Source of the DNA: an uncultured Maribacter sp.
Lineage (GTDB): Bacteria; Bacteroidota; Bacteroidia; Flavobacteriales; Flavobacteriaceae
Direction of reading: 5' to 3'
Assembly (NCBI GenBank): GCA_947498505.1
Contig: CANMKG010000005.1
Span: 124,001-188,000 of the forward strand
Length of the DNA stretch: 64,000 nt
Shown: positions 57,498-64,000 of the stretch, in pieces
How positions within the stretch are numbered: position 1 is the first letter of the stretch
How the letters are laid out: each line of letters opens with the position of its first letter
Notes under the pieces: generated by a model
What the model was told of the DNA's origin: nothing
Databases searched by the model: none
Seen by the model: only the letters and a program-made list of their open reading frames with translations
Translations under genes and position numbers: made by a program

Positions 57498-58334
57498 ATG
57501 GATTTTAAACCCTTTATCGAAGGCCTTCAAAGTGATTTGAAAGAGGCGCAGGACAATATTCCCAATATTGTAAAACGCGCAAATCATTCAATTCACCTAT
57601 GTCACACCCTACTTTCTATTTTCAAGAGAAGCGTTGTTAATGATGGATTTGATTCTGTAGAAAGGGAAATAGATTTTTTTAAAAATATCAAAACCGTTCC
57701 ATCTGCTCAATTGCTTTACCATTCTCAGGTGCGCTCTTTCGAACTGGAATTTCCAAAAGCGAATTTAGAGGTGCAGCGTAAATTCATTAAAAAAAGATTA
57801 AATCGTCTAAATCGATTCTATCGGAATCACATCGATTTTGGTGAATATATCTCATCTGGGCGTACCCATTTTGATGAACACTATTTTACCAGAAAATACC
57901 TGAATAAATTTCCTATCCTATCACCACATATATACTTTCATGACCCTGATTTCAGTACGCCAAAGGATTTGTTGCTTTCCGAATTTAAGGCATTCGATTT
58001 ACTAGTAATGTATCTGCAAAATCGAATGATAGATAAAACAAAATCATATAATCAAGAGCCTACCGAGCTCAACGCTCATTTAAACCTACAATGGACTTCG
58101 AGCAAATCTGCCCTTACTGAATTAATCTACGCGTTGCATTACAATCGGGTTATCAATAATGGCAATGCCGATATTAAAGAAATAGCGCTCGCATTTCAAC
58201 AGGTTCTTCATTTCGATATTGGGGATTTTTATAAGATTTTCTCTGAAATCAAATCAAGAAAAAATAGTCGGACTAAGTTTCTTGACGATTTATCCTCTGG
58301 ATTACAATCTCACATGGATAGTACTGAAGAGTAG
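57498..58334 (+). CDS. rteC: RteC-family regulator
   Basis: 278 residues, recognised as RteC by overall composition and segments such as FEGLQ/FIEGL, FYRNHIDFGEYISSGRTHFDEHYF and TELIYALHYNRVINNG. In CTnDOT, RteC activates excision genes, and this copy likewise lies ahead of an excisionase-type HTH gene. No RteA/RteB pair is present; the membrane LuxR gene upstream may play that part. It is flanked on both sides by CCGTA-type repeats. Confidence 0.82.
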   Translation: MDFKPFIEGLQSDLKEAQDNIPNIVKRANHSIHLCHTLLSIFKRSVVNDGFDSVEREIDFFKNIKTVPSAQLLYHSQVRSFELEFPKANLEVQRKFIKKRLNRLNRFYRNHIDFGEYISSGRTHFDEHYFTRKYLNKFPILSPHIYFHDPDFSTPKDLLLSEFKAFDLLVMYLQNRMIDKTKSYNQEPTELNAHLNLQWTSSKSALTELIYALHYNRVINNGNADIKEIALAFQQVLHFDIGDFYKIFSEIKSRKNSRTKFLDDLSSGLQSHMDSTEE

Positions 58335-58369
58335 TGCTTTCGGATATCCCGTATTTATTGACTTTTATG

Positions 58370-58522
58370 ACCGTACTCCGGTCGACCTCCGGTAATCGAT
58401 AAATAAGCCTTATAAAGACTCTATTTTGGAAATTTCAATTCTATTTGAGAGTTTTTTACTGTACAATTCATACCATTTCATGCCAAATTTAATAGTGTTA
58501 AAATTTAACCGTAGTCCGGTCG
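58370..58522 (+). repeat. Paired 15-bp repeats ACCGTA(C/G)TCCGGTCG
   Basis: 58370-58384 and 58508-58522 differ at one base and are 138 bp apart. Each contains ACCG-5 nt-CGGT. They lie between the rteC-like gene and the HTH gene where no coding is supported, so they are candidate binding sites for RteC or the HTH protein. Confidence 0.55.
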
Positions 58523-58583
58523 TACTGGTGAACAAAACCTATCAAAACTATTCAAATTTGTTCTTGAAAAGTCAAATTGCTGT

Positions 58584-58623
58584 AATCCCACCGCTTCTAA
58601 AAACGATAACCAGCGGTGGGATT
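58584..58623 (+). promoter_or_regulatory. Strong hairpin in the leader of the HTH gene
   Basis: Perfect 12-bp stem AATCCCACCGCT / AGCGGTGGGATT with a 16-nt loop, ending 18 nt before the ATG. The following T-run is only four to five bases, so it may be an attenuator or a structure blocking translation rather than a full terminator. Confidence 0.6.
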
Positions 58624-58641
58624 TTAAAAACAAAAGAATAT

Positions 58642-58941
58642 ATGCCAACGAGTATTATAACTACGGACGATTTAAGGGAGTTCAAAATAGAATTACTTGA
58701 AGAGCTAGAAGAGCTACTTTCCAAATTTCATACAACACCGGAACCCATTTCGTGGCTTCGTTCTGCCGATGTGAAAAAGAAATTGAAAATCAGTAATACC
58801 ACACTTCAAAATCTCAGGAACAAAAAGATAATCAAAGGTCATAAGATAGAGGGTATCCTATTTTACGATGCCGCTGAAATCGATAGGGTCTTATTGGAAA
58901 ACGCAGTTGAAAATGAAGGTGTCGGGCATGAACTACATTAA
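58642..58941 (+). CDS. HTH (excisionase-like) DNA-binding protein
   Basis: 99 residues from the ATG at 58642. An open frame extends back to 58426 but would cross the 15-bp repeat and the hairpin, so it is rejected. A coiled N-terminus (LREFKIELLEELEELL) is followed by a MerR/excisionase-type HTH: SWLRSADVKKKLKISNTTLQ then NLRNKKIIKGHKIEG. It probably directs excision or replication of the element. It overlaps the next gene by 14 bp. Confidence 0.83.
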   Translation: MPTSIITTDDLREFKIELLEELEELLSKFHTTPEPISWLRSADVKKKLKISNTTLQNLRNKKIIKGHKIEGILFYDAAEIDRVLLENAVENEGVGHELH

Positions 58942-59599
58942 ACATTTGAACGCAGCTTTTCATGAATTTTATTCAGATACACGTCTTCATGGGGGGCATA
59001 TCAGTTTATATATGGCCTTGTTCTTCTATTGGAACTTACATCACTTTCCGGATACCTTTTATGCAAATCGAATTGAAATAATGAAAATGGCAAAAATCGG
59101 TTCCCGTTCAACGTACCACCGCCTTATAAATGACCTTTCTGAATGGGAATATATCCACTATTTGCCGACACAGAATCCTACGCAAAAAACAATGGTCAGA
59201 ATGTCCCAAATCTGTACCAACGGTAGTACAGAAACAGGACTTACTAGTACACTTATGAAACGGTACTGTCCTAAAAATGTACCACTTTCCTTATATACAA
59301 AACAACCCAAACAATATAAACGCTCTGTAAAGAGCAGCCCAAAAAATGAATTTATTGTAATTGAATTTTTTAAAGAAAAAAAATGGCCTTTGGTCGAAGC
59401 CTCAAAATTCTACAATCACTATGATGGCATCGGATGGAAAATAGGGGGGAAGATAAAAATTGAAAATTGGCAGGCTATCGCTGAAAATTGGATGCTAAAG
59501 GCCAAAGAAATTAAAGAAAAGCCGACCCTTCAGATAGTATCAAAAAATACAGATTTTTTAATAACCAATGAGCAAAAAAACTATGGCGAACCCCTCTAA
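58928..59599 (+). CDS. Hypothetical element protein, replication/regulator type
   Basis: 223 residues from the ATG at 58928; an upstream in-frame start at 58868 lies inside the HTH gene. The N-terminal half contains a winged-helix-like stretch (MAKIGSRSTYHRLINDLSEW), reminiscent of replication-initiator or DnaD-like proteins that precede a DnaC-like ATPase in Bacteroidetes elements. The C-terminal part has FIVIEFFKEKKWPLVEASKF and YDGIGWKIGGKIKIENW. Overlaps with both neighbours indicate coupled translation. Confidence 0.65.
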   Translation: MNYIKHLNAAFHEFYSDTRLHGGHISLYMALFFYWNLHHFPDTFYANRIEIMKMAKIGSRSTYHRLINDLSEWEYIHYLPTQNPTQKTMVRMSQICTNGSTETGLTSTLMKRYCPKNVPLSLYTKQPKQYKRSVKSSPKNEFIVIEFFKEKKWPLVEASKFYNHYDGIGWKIGGKIKIENWQAIAENWMLKAKEIKEKPTLQIVSKNTDFLITNEQKNYGEPL

Positions 59600-60239
59600 G
59601 ATAACGGAAGGTAGTGTGGTCTATACCCTAGGGGATTTTGATGGCAAAAAGGTGGAGTACGACTTCACCAAGGTGCTGATTTATCTGGAAGCGAAAGGTA
59701 GAATCTTGTTTGGTAAACACTTTAAGATTTACGAAGAGGATAAAGATGTGCTTTTAAGGCTCTGTAACTATATGGTTCGAGACTATGATAACTGCGCTAA
59801 GTACGGAATCGACCCTAACAAAGGTATTTTGTTGACAGGGCCTGTAGGCTGCGGCAAGACAAGTCTGATGCGATTGATTCGCTATATCGTACCCCATAGA
59901 CGTGCTTATGAAATCATCCCTGCTCGAAATGTTGCTTTTGGCTTCAATCATATCGGCTTTCGAATTATTGAGGATTATGGTGATGGACGTTTTTACTGCT
60001 TTGATGATTTGGGAGTGGAACCTATGGGGCGCCATTTTGGAAAAGATTGCAATGTACTCGGTGAAATTATCCTTTCCAGATATGAGTTGTTTTTAAAGGC
60101 CAAAATACCAACACATGCTACTACGAATTTAAATGCTGAAGAATTGGAAGAACGCTATGGAAAACGGGTACGAAGCCGAATGCGGCAAATGTTCAATCTA
60201 ATAGCCTTTGATAAGAGTACCAAGGATAAAAGAATTTAA
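59568..60239 (+). CDS. DnaC/IstB-like AAA ATPase
   Basis: 223 residues. Walker A GPVGCGKTS starts at G91 and Walker B FYCFDDLG lies near 143-150. A C-terminal arginine-rich segment (RYGKRVRSRMRQMF) has the sensor/arginine-finger look of helicase loaders. It probably loads a helicase for replication of the excised element. It starts 32 bp inside the previous gene; an alternative start at 59583 would reduce the overlap. Confidence 0.82.
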   Translation: MSKKTMANPSKITEGSVVYTLGDFDGKKVEYDFTKVLIYLEAKGRILFGKHFKIYEEDKDVLLRLCNYMVRDYDNCAKYGIDPNKGILLTGPVGCGKTSLMRLIRYIVPHRRAYEIIPARNVAFGFNHIGFRIIEDYGDGRFYCFDDLGVEPMGRHFGKDCNVLGEIILSRYELFLKAKIPTHATTNLNAEELEERYGKRVRSRMRQMFNLIAFDKSTKDKRI

Positions 60240-60249
60240 TAATTACAAT

Positions 60250-61356
60250 ATGAAAATAGCCACATTCAACATTCAAAACTTATTCCACAGACATCGGGAA
60301 CTCATTAAAACGAACAGAACTAAAAACGCTACCGATTGGATTTCCGAATTGGATGCGCTGTTAAGAAAGCCTACAAAAAATACGGAGGACAACGAGCGTA
60401 TCAATTGTTTATCATTCTTACTTGGGTTTGAGAAGACAGAAGACAATCCGTATGCTATCTTGAAGCGGCAAGCGGGTGAACTTCATTTTAAGGGTAGGGT
60501 AGTGGAAAATACAACCAAGGCTTCTTTTCTTACCGACTGGCAAGGTTGGACGAAATTAGCGAACAGGCCCATACATGAAAAGGCCATTTTCTGTAAGGCG
60601 TATATGGTTGCCGAAACCAATCCTGATATTTTAATTTTACAAGAAGTCGAAGACCGCGCTTCACTAGTGGAGTTTAATTATGAATTTTTGCCACTCCTAA
60701 AGATTACACCCTATCAAGAAGTCATGGTCTTTGAAACAAATGATAGTAGAGGGCTGGGAATGGGAATAATGTTGAAAGAAGGATATCACTTAAGCGGTTT
60801 TAAAAATCATCTACATGATTTAGACTACGAAGGTTTTACCTTATTTGATGTGGATTGTCAAGAATATTCGATTGTAACTCCAAAAGGAGCTACTATTTAT
60901 GTATTGAGCAACCAGTTTTCATCGGATGAAAACCAACGAAAGGAACAGGCTGAGAAAGTGGCTGAGCGCTATTTGCAATTACGGGAAGGAGATAATAATT
61001 TGATTGCAGTATGCGGTACCTTAAATGATGTGTCATACAGCGATTGTTTGTCGCCATTACTTCGAGAAACGGATTTAACGGATGTATCCAAAAACAAAAG
61101 ATTCAAATCCGATACAGATTTAGGAAGGGATAAGAATTACTTTAGATTGGGAGCCTACCGTATGGGAATAAATATTAAGCAGCAAGACTATCTAATGCTC
61201 TCGCCTAGCTTATTCGAAAAAATAAAGAAGGCAGGAATGAACCGACAAGGCACCTGGCCAGAACGGAAACCGAATTGGAAACTGTATCCGTCAATAGCAA
61301 GTAAGAATCATGCTGCTAGTGAACATCCTTTGATTTGGGCTCGAATTGATTTATAA
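60250..61356 (+). CDS. EEP (endonuclease/exonuclease/phosphatase)-family protein with altered active site
   Basis: 368 residues from the ATG at 60250 (MKIATFNIQNLF). Early family motifs are present (FNIQNL, then ILILQEVE with the metal-binding Glu). Later ones are changed: the usual NHxxS motif reads SNQFSS (Q222 for His), and GDFN/GDxND reads CGTLND (T257 for Asp). The final SEHPLIW keeps H359. Metal-dependent cleavage may be weak or lost, unless this is a family with its own chemistry. It follows the ATPase by 10 bp in the element. Confidence 0.78.
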   Translation: MKIATFNIQNLFHRHRELIKTNRTKNATDWISELDALLRKPTKNTEDNERINCLSFLLGFEKTEDNPYAILKRQAGELHFKGRVVENTTKASFLTDWQGWTKLANRPIHEKAIFCKAYMVAETNPDILILQEVEDRASLVEFNYEFLPLLKITPYQEVMVFETNDSRGLGMGIMLKEGYHLSGFKNHLHDLDYEGFTLFDVDCQEYSIVTPKGATIYVLSNQFSSDENQRKEQAEKVAERYLQLREGDNNLIAVCGTLNDVSYSDCLSPLLRETDLTDVSKNKRFKSDTDLGRDKNYFRLGAYRMGINIKQQDYLMLSPSLFEKIKKAGMNRQGTWPERKPNWKLYPSIASKNHAASEHPLIWARIDL

Positions 61357-61363
61357 TTATTCG

Positions 61364-62770
61364 TCAATATCTTACTAGTTGTAGTTCCTCAAGCCGTATA
61401 GCCATAGCTTCGGTTGAGACGTTAAATTTGTTTGATAACGAAGTGAATTCTTTATTATCAAATGACTCTAATGCGGCTAATTTTCTTGAAAATCCGCGAA
61501 GATTTTTACATTCCCTTCTTATATCATTCGTACTGCGCCCACCAAATTTAAAAGCAGAGTTTTCGTTTAGCTCAAAAAGCTTTGATGAGAAGATTTTTTC
61601 GAATTCTTTTTGAATTGATTTTGTGGGCATTAAGAAAAAGGTGGCGAATTTATCAGCATGAACTTCGGTTTTATCCCGAGTTTTTCTTTTTCCGGCACAA
61701 TCGGTGGGTATATCTCTATGTAAAATCGGTTGTTCATGAAGTATTGCATGACCTAGTTCATGTGCAGCTGTAAATTTCTGTACCTCTGGTGAAAACGAAT
61801 TGGATACGGCAACAAGCTTATTTGGTTGGTCTATTATTCCAGCAACTTCAATTACTTCACCCTCTTTAGAAGGGATTCCAAATCTAGTAGAAGAGAAGTA
61901 GTCGTAACCCAAGACTCTCTTTAAAATCAAATCAGGACGGAGGATTTGAAGTTCATTATTTGGAATGTTCTTTTTCCATATTAAATGTCTATTTGTCCAT
62001 ACAAGATTTTGCAATTCTCTAACACATTGTTCGATATTCAAATCTATATTTCCACGATATTTATTTATTATGTCGTTTACTCCTTGAAATAAAGGTATTT
62101 TCTCTTCAAATTCAGCTTGAAGTATTTTGATTTTTGAATTAGCAAGTTTGTTTAATATTTGATATTCCTTGTCCAAATCATCTACTTTGGAAACAACAGA
62201 TTTACAATATTCAAATTCATCACTATCAAAAGAAAGTACGTTAAGTCTAATAATTGCGATACAACCCGCCAGAGCAGAAACAGCACCGCTTAAACCTACT
62301 TGAGAATCACCACGAGCAGATTTAAAGCCGTTATCAAATACATAAGCTGAAATTTCGGCTAACTCATTGCAAAGAGAGGCAATCTGCAATGGTATGGCGA
62401 TAGCAATTTTGAGCTCTTCAAGTGCTTGCCTTCTAAGCTGATTTTTGGTTGCTTCATCTTTCTCTTCATTCCGAGCTATTCTCAGTTTTATCGTTTTATC
62501 AAATTGTTCAGAATCAAATTGAAACAAATCTACAAGCGTGGGATAAATTCGTCTTTCAATTTGTTCTTGAAAATCGAGTAATTCAATTACACAATGTGAA
62601 TATAAATGCCTTCTTTTTTCGTCTGCGGTTAGACTAATTACCGTGGAAATCAGTTTGGCGGAAATCATACCTTGAAACGCCGCAGCACTTCCGGAGCCGG
62701 GCTTATGGTTTCCTGCTCCAAATTTTTCCATTAAGTCTTCAACTGTTTTTTTTATCAATTCTGATTCCAT
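61364..62770 (-). CDS. Cyclodeaminase/cyclohydrolase (FTCD_C-like)-ImmA/IrrE metallopeptidase fusion
   Basis: 468 residues. The N-terminal half (about 5-205) is all-helical and matches the formiminotransferase-cyclodeaminase C-terminal family (FGAGNHKPGSGSAAAFQGM, then LSGAVSALAGCIAIIRLNV). A helical linker leads to an ImmA/IrrE-type zinc peptidase: AHELGHAIL with H337, E338 and H341, and E369 in EVHADKFATFFLMP as third ligand. ImmA/IrrE proteins cleave repressors in characterised systems. The folate-ring or ligand-binding half may be a sensor. It is convergent with the EEP gene and divergent from two small genes, with a 10-bp inverted repeat between. I know no described system with this fusion. 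Confidence 0.78.
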   Translation of the reverse strand: MESELIKKTVEDLMEKFGAGNHKPGSGSAAAFQGMISAKLISTVISLTADEKRRHLYSHCVIELLDFQEQIERRIYPTLVDLFQFDSEQFDKTIKLRIARNEEKDEATKNQLRRQALEELKIAIAIPLQIASLCNELAEISAYVFDNGFKSARGDSQVGLSGAVSALAGCIAIIRLNVLSFDSDEFEYCKSVVSKVDDLDKEYQILNKLANSKIKILQAEFEEKIPLFQGVNDIINKYRGNIDLNIEQCVRELQNLVWTNRHLIWKKNIPNNELQILRPDLILKRVLGYDYFSSTRFGIPSKEGEVIEVAGIIDQPNKLVAVSNSFSPEVQKFTAAHELGHAILHEQPILHRDIPTDCAGKRKTRDKTEVHADKFATFFLMPTKSIQKEFEKIFSSKLFELNENSAFKFGGRSTNDIRRECKNLRGFSRKLAALESFDNKEFTSLSNKFNVSTEAMAIRLEELQLVRY

Positions 62771-62845
62771 TCCAAAATGATTTATTGTAAAGATACCTTT
62801 TAACCTACAAAATGTTAAAATTTAATTTTAGAATAGGTAGTTCGC

Positions 62846-62853
62846 TATATTTG
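62846..62853 (+). promoter_or_regulatory. -7 box for the small-gene pair
   Basis: TATATTTG, an exact TAnnTTTG match 33 bp before the 62887 start. The -33 element is weak. Confidence 0.5.
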
Positions 62854-62888
62854 GATATAATCCAATAAATAGGAAATAATCCAAATAT
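62847..62888. promoter_or_regulatory. 10-bp inverted repeat across promoter and start codon
   Basis: ATATTTGGAT (62847-62856) and ATCCAAATAT (62879-62888) are perfect inverted copies 22 bp apart. One arm covers the -7 box and the other the ATG of the small gene. It is a candidate operator between the fusion gene and the small genes, or an RNA hairpin hiding the start. Confidence 0.55.
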
Positions 62889-63147
62889 GAAAGATATCGT
62901 GTTTCGCAATTACGATAGATATGCCTTAAAGCATTTATTGAAAGAAATAGGGGAGCATCGGCTAAGAAAGGAATGCGAAAACAAGCATTTAAATTTTCCA
63001 AGACGGTTGGCCTTGTTTTATATCGAAGCACGGGATAGCAATACCATGCTAATCTATAAATATCCGCAAAAAGGGATTTGGGGCATCATGGTCATTGACC
63101 GTTATGACTTACCAGATTCGGGTTGGGTACGGGTACATTTACAATGA
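62887..63147 (+). CDS. Small hypothetical protein
   Basis: 86 residues, basic, no signal peptide and no known motif. A strand-rich C-terminal half (LALFYIEARDS, MLIYKYPQKG, WGIMVIDRYDL) suggests a small alpha/beta domain. Its TGA overlaps the next ATG by the ATGA pattern, so the two genes are coupled. The minus-strand frame opposite it has no support. Confidence 0.6.
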   Translation: MKDIVFRNYDRYALKHLLKEIGEHRLRKECENKHLNFPRRLALFYIEARDSNTMLIYKYPQKGIWGIMVIDRYDLPDSGWVRVHLQ

Positions 63148-63479
63148 AAAAGAACGAAGATATACGAACGGTAACTATTGGAATACGGACATTGCATCTC
63201 ATTGAAGGTCTAACGATAAAAAAATATATACCGGAAACTATTCTGAATATGGTTCATGATGCATTGGCGGATCAAGACATGAAATGGGAGGATGAGGTAA
63301 TCGCTAACTGTACCATGGTGATAAGCCACGGTACACATGTATCGGTACTATATGAACACGAACCCATGCGTTTTAATGGGCTACTGCTTTTTACCTTTTG
63401 CCAAGATGCTAAAAATGAGCATTGCTTTGGTTTTCCAAAGAAGGGGAATCATATTGAGTATTATACTCGAATAAAGTAA
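63144..63479 (+). CDS. Small hypothetical protein
   Basis: 111 residues from the ATG at 63144, four-base overlap with the previous stop; an earlier in-frame start at 63123 lies inside that gene. Mixed alpha/beta, with several His and Cys (CTMVISHGTHVSVLYEHEP and FTFCQDAKNEHC) that could bind metal. The family is not recognised. It is part of the cargo between the metallopeptidase fusion and the SIR2-type gene. Confidence 0.6.
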   Translation: MKKNEDIRTVTIGIRTLHLIEGLTIKKYIPETILNMVHDALADQDMKWEDEVIANCTMVISHGTHVSVLYEHEPMRFNGLLLFTFCQDAKNEHCFGFPKKGNHIEYYTRIK

Positions 63480-63522
63480 CAAACGGTTTTGTGTTAATCT
63501 ATTTTAACAAGAAATTATCTAC

Positions 63523-63530
63523 TATATTTG
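63523..63530 (+). promoter_or_regulatory. Putative -7 box for the SIR2-type gene
   Basis: TATATTTG, an exact TAnnTTTG match, 67 bp before the start at 63597. No good -33 element. Confidence 0.4.
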
Positions 63531-63596
63531 GAGCATTAACGTTGTATATTTTGTATGTGATTTCACCGCCGTAGGTGGACAAAATGACCAAATTGA

Positions 63597-64000
63597 ATGG
63601 AAGACCACGAACTAAATCATCAAAAAAGTATTTTTCAAGATTGCAATATAAATTTCCTTATTGGTTCTGGGTTATCAAGCCCTTTTTTCGGAACGTTAGG
63701 TAACATTGAGACTTGGTTAGAAGGACTTGAAAGTTTGAAGTCTTCTAAATTAATTAGTGATGCCGATTACACTATTGTAAAAGCAACTCTTTATAAAACC
63801 TATTTTGATGTTGCGATGAAAGCAAATATTGAAATTAGTAAAACCAAAATAACCAAAGATGAGTACGAAGCTGCTGAGAAAACTTCAGCGCATAAGCTGA
63901 ACAATACGTATAAAGCGTATAAGGATTTTTTTAAAACTCTCAATCATATTTTATATGAAAGAAGAAGCAATACTGTAAACAAACAGATAAACCTTTTCAC
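63597..64000 (+). CDS. SIR2-family protein, N-terminal part (cut by window end)
   Basis: Open from the ATG at 63597 to the last base, 134 complete codons. It reads MEDHELNHQKSIFQDC then NFLIGSGLSSPFFGTLGNIE (residues 19-38). This NFLIGSG-type glycine loop followed by a GN motif is the NAD-binding start of SIR2-like domains found in antiphage proteins. The rest is helical and charged (SDADYTIVKATLYKTYFDVA). It does not appear as a complete frame because it has no stop inside the window. A downstream HerA-type ATPase or other effector partner would be expected if it is a defence gene. The function is inferred. Confidence 0.7.
   Translation, partial: MEDHELNHQKSIFQDCNINFLIGSGLSSPFFGTLGNIETWLEGLESLKSSKLISDADYTIVKATLYKTYFDVAMKANIEISKTKITKDEYEAAEKTSAHKLNNTYKAYKDFFKTLNHILYERRSNTVNKQINLF

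Noticed and set aside
58426-58641. N-terminal extension of the HTH protein
   Set aside because: It would translate through the 15-bp repeat and the 12-bp hairpin and shows no family-like sequence; the ATG at 58642 gives the normal protein length.
62828-63031. Minus-strand frame of 67 codons
   Set aside because: It overlaps the coupled small-gene pair on the plus strand and has no upstream signals.
63581-63700. Alternative frame starting MTKLNGRPRT at 63584
   Set aside because: It stops after about 40 codons, whereas the overlapping SIR2-type frame stays open to the window end and has family motifs.

Overview
This window comes from a low-GC chromosome of a marine-type Flavobacteriaceae (Bacteroidetes). 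The evidence is AT-rich DNA, exported proteins ending in type IX secretion (T9SS) sorting tails, -7 boxes of the TAnnTTTG type, fused aspartate kinase/homoserine dehydrogenase, and an RteC-type element beside a tRNA.

Layout. (1) 96-5850: a RecD-like helicase, a DUF4126 membrane protein and an envelope-sugar operon: kdsB, a HAD phosphatase, a CAT-like acyltransferase, an iron alcohol dehydrogenase resembling KdnB (Kdo-8 oxidase), and a lysophospholipid acyltransferase. (2) 6162-25104: three very large T9SS-exported mosaic proteins. They are an M4 metalloprotease carrying PKD, BspA-like (DUF285) and malectin modules, a lamin-tail/HYR protein with three carbohydrate-binding-like modules, and a malectin/DUF285/FN3 protein. 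Long near-identical DNA repeats and a GC-rich patch show ongoing recombination. (3) 25650-31781: a decayed island with a frameshifted gene, a truncated lysR, an odd VWA/TonB-plug/TPR fusion protein, a dead excisionase-type HTH gene, a tRNA-Asn-like relic and a 17-bp direct repeat near both ends. (4) 31782-53750: core genes. yebC, pterin dehydratase, an SDR, glsA and gcvT lie on one strand, followed by thrA-thrB-thrC behind an undeclared threonine-rich leader peptide. Then come nnr (NAD(P)HX repair), clpC, gyrA, a TPR protein, an NlpC/P60-like protein that has lost its catalytic Cys, a thiolase and a PgpH-like 7TM-HD phosphodiesterase. (5) 53864-54056: tRNA-Ser(GCT) and tRNA-Pro(TGG). (6) 54057 to the window end: the left part of an integrative element inserted next to tRNA-Pro. 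It holds a tyrosine recombinase, a half-size asparaginase-like protein, a membrane LuxR regulator, an RteC-family regulator, an HTH excisionase-type protein, a replication-type gene pair including a DnaC-like ATPase, and a degenerate EEP-family protein. Its cargo includes a cyclodeaminase-ImmA/IrrE fusion, two small unknown genes and the first 134 codons of a SIR2-family gene cut by the window edge.

The strongest leads are the Thr leader/attenuator (40623-40753), the cyclodeaminase-metallopeptidase fusion with its neighbours and the SIR2 start (61364-64000), the catalytic-residue losses in three enzymes, and the CCGTA-type repeats around the rteC-like gene. All functional calls come from motif recognition by eye; no database search was run.
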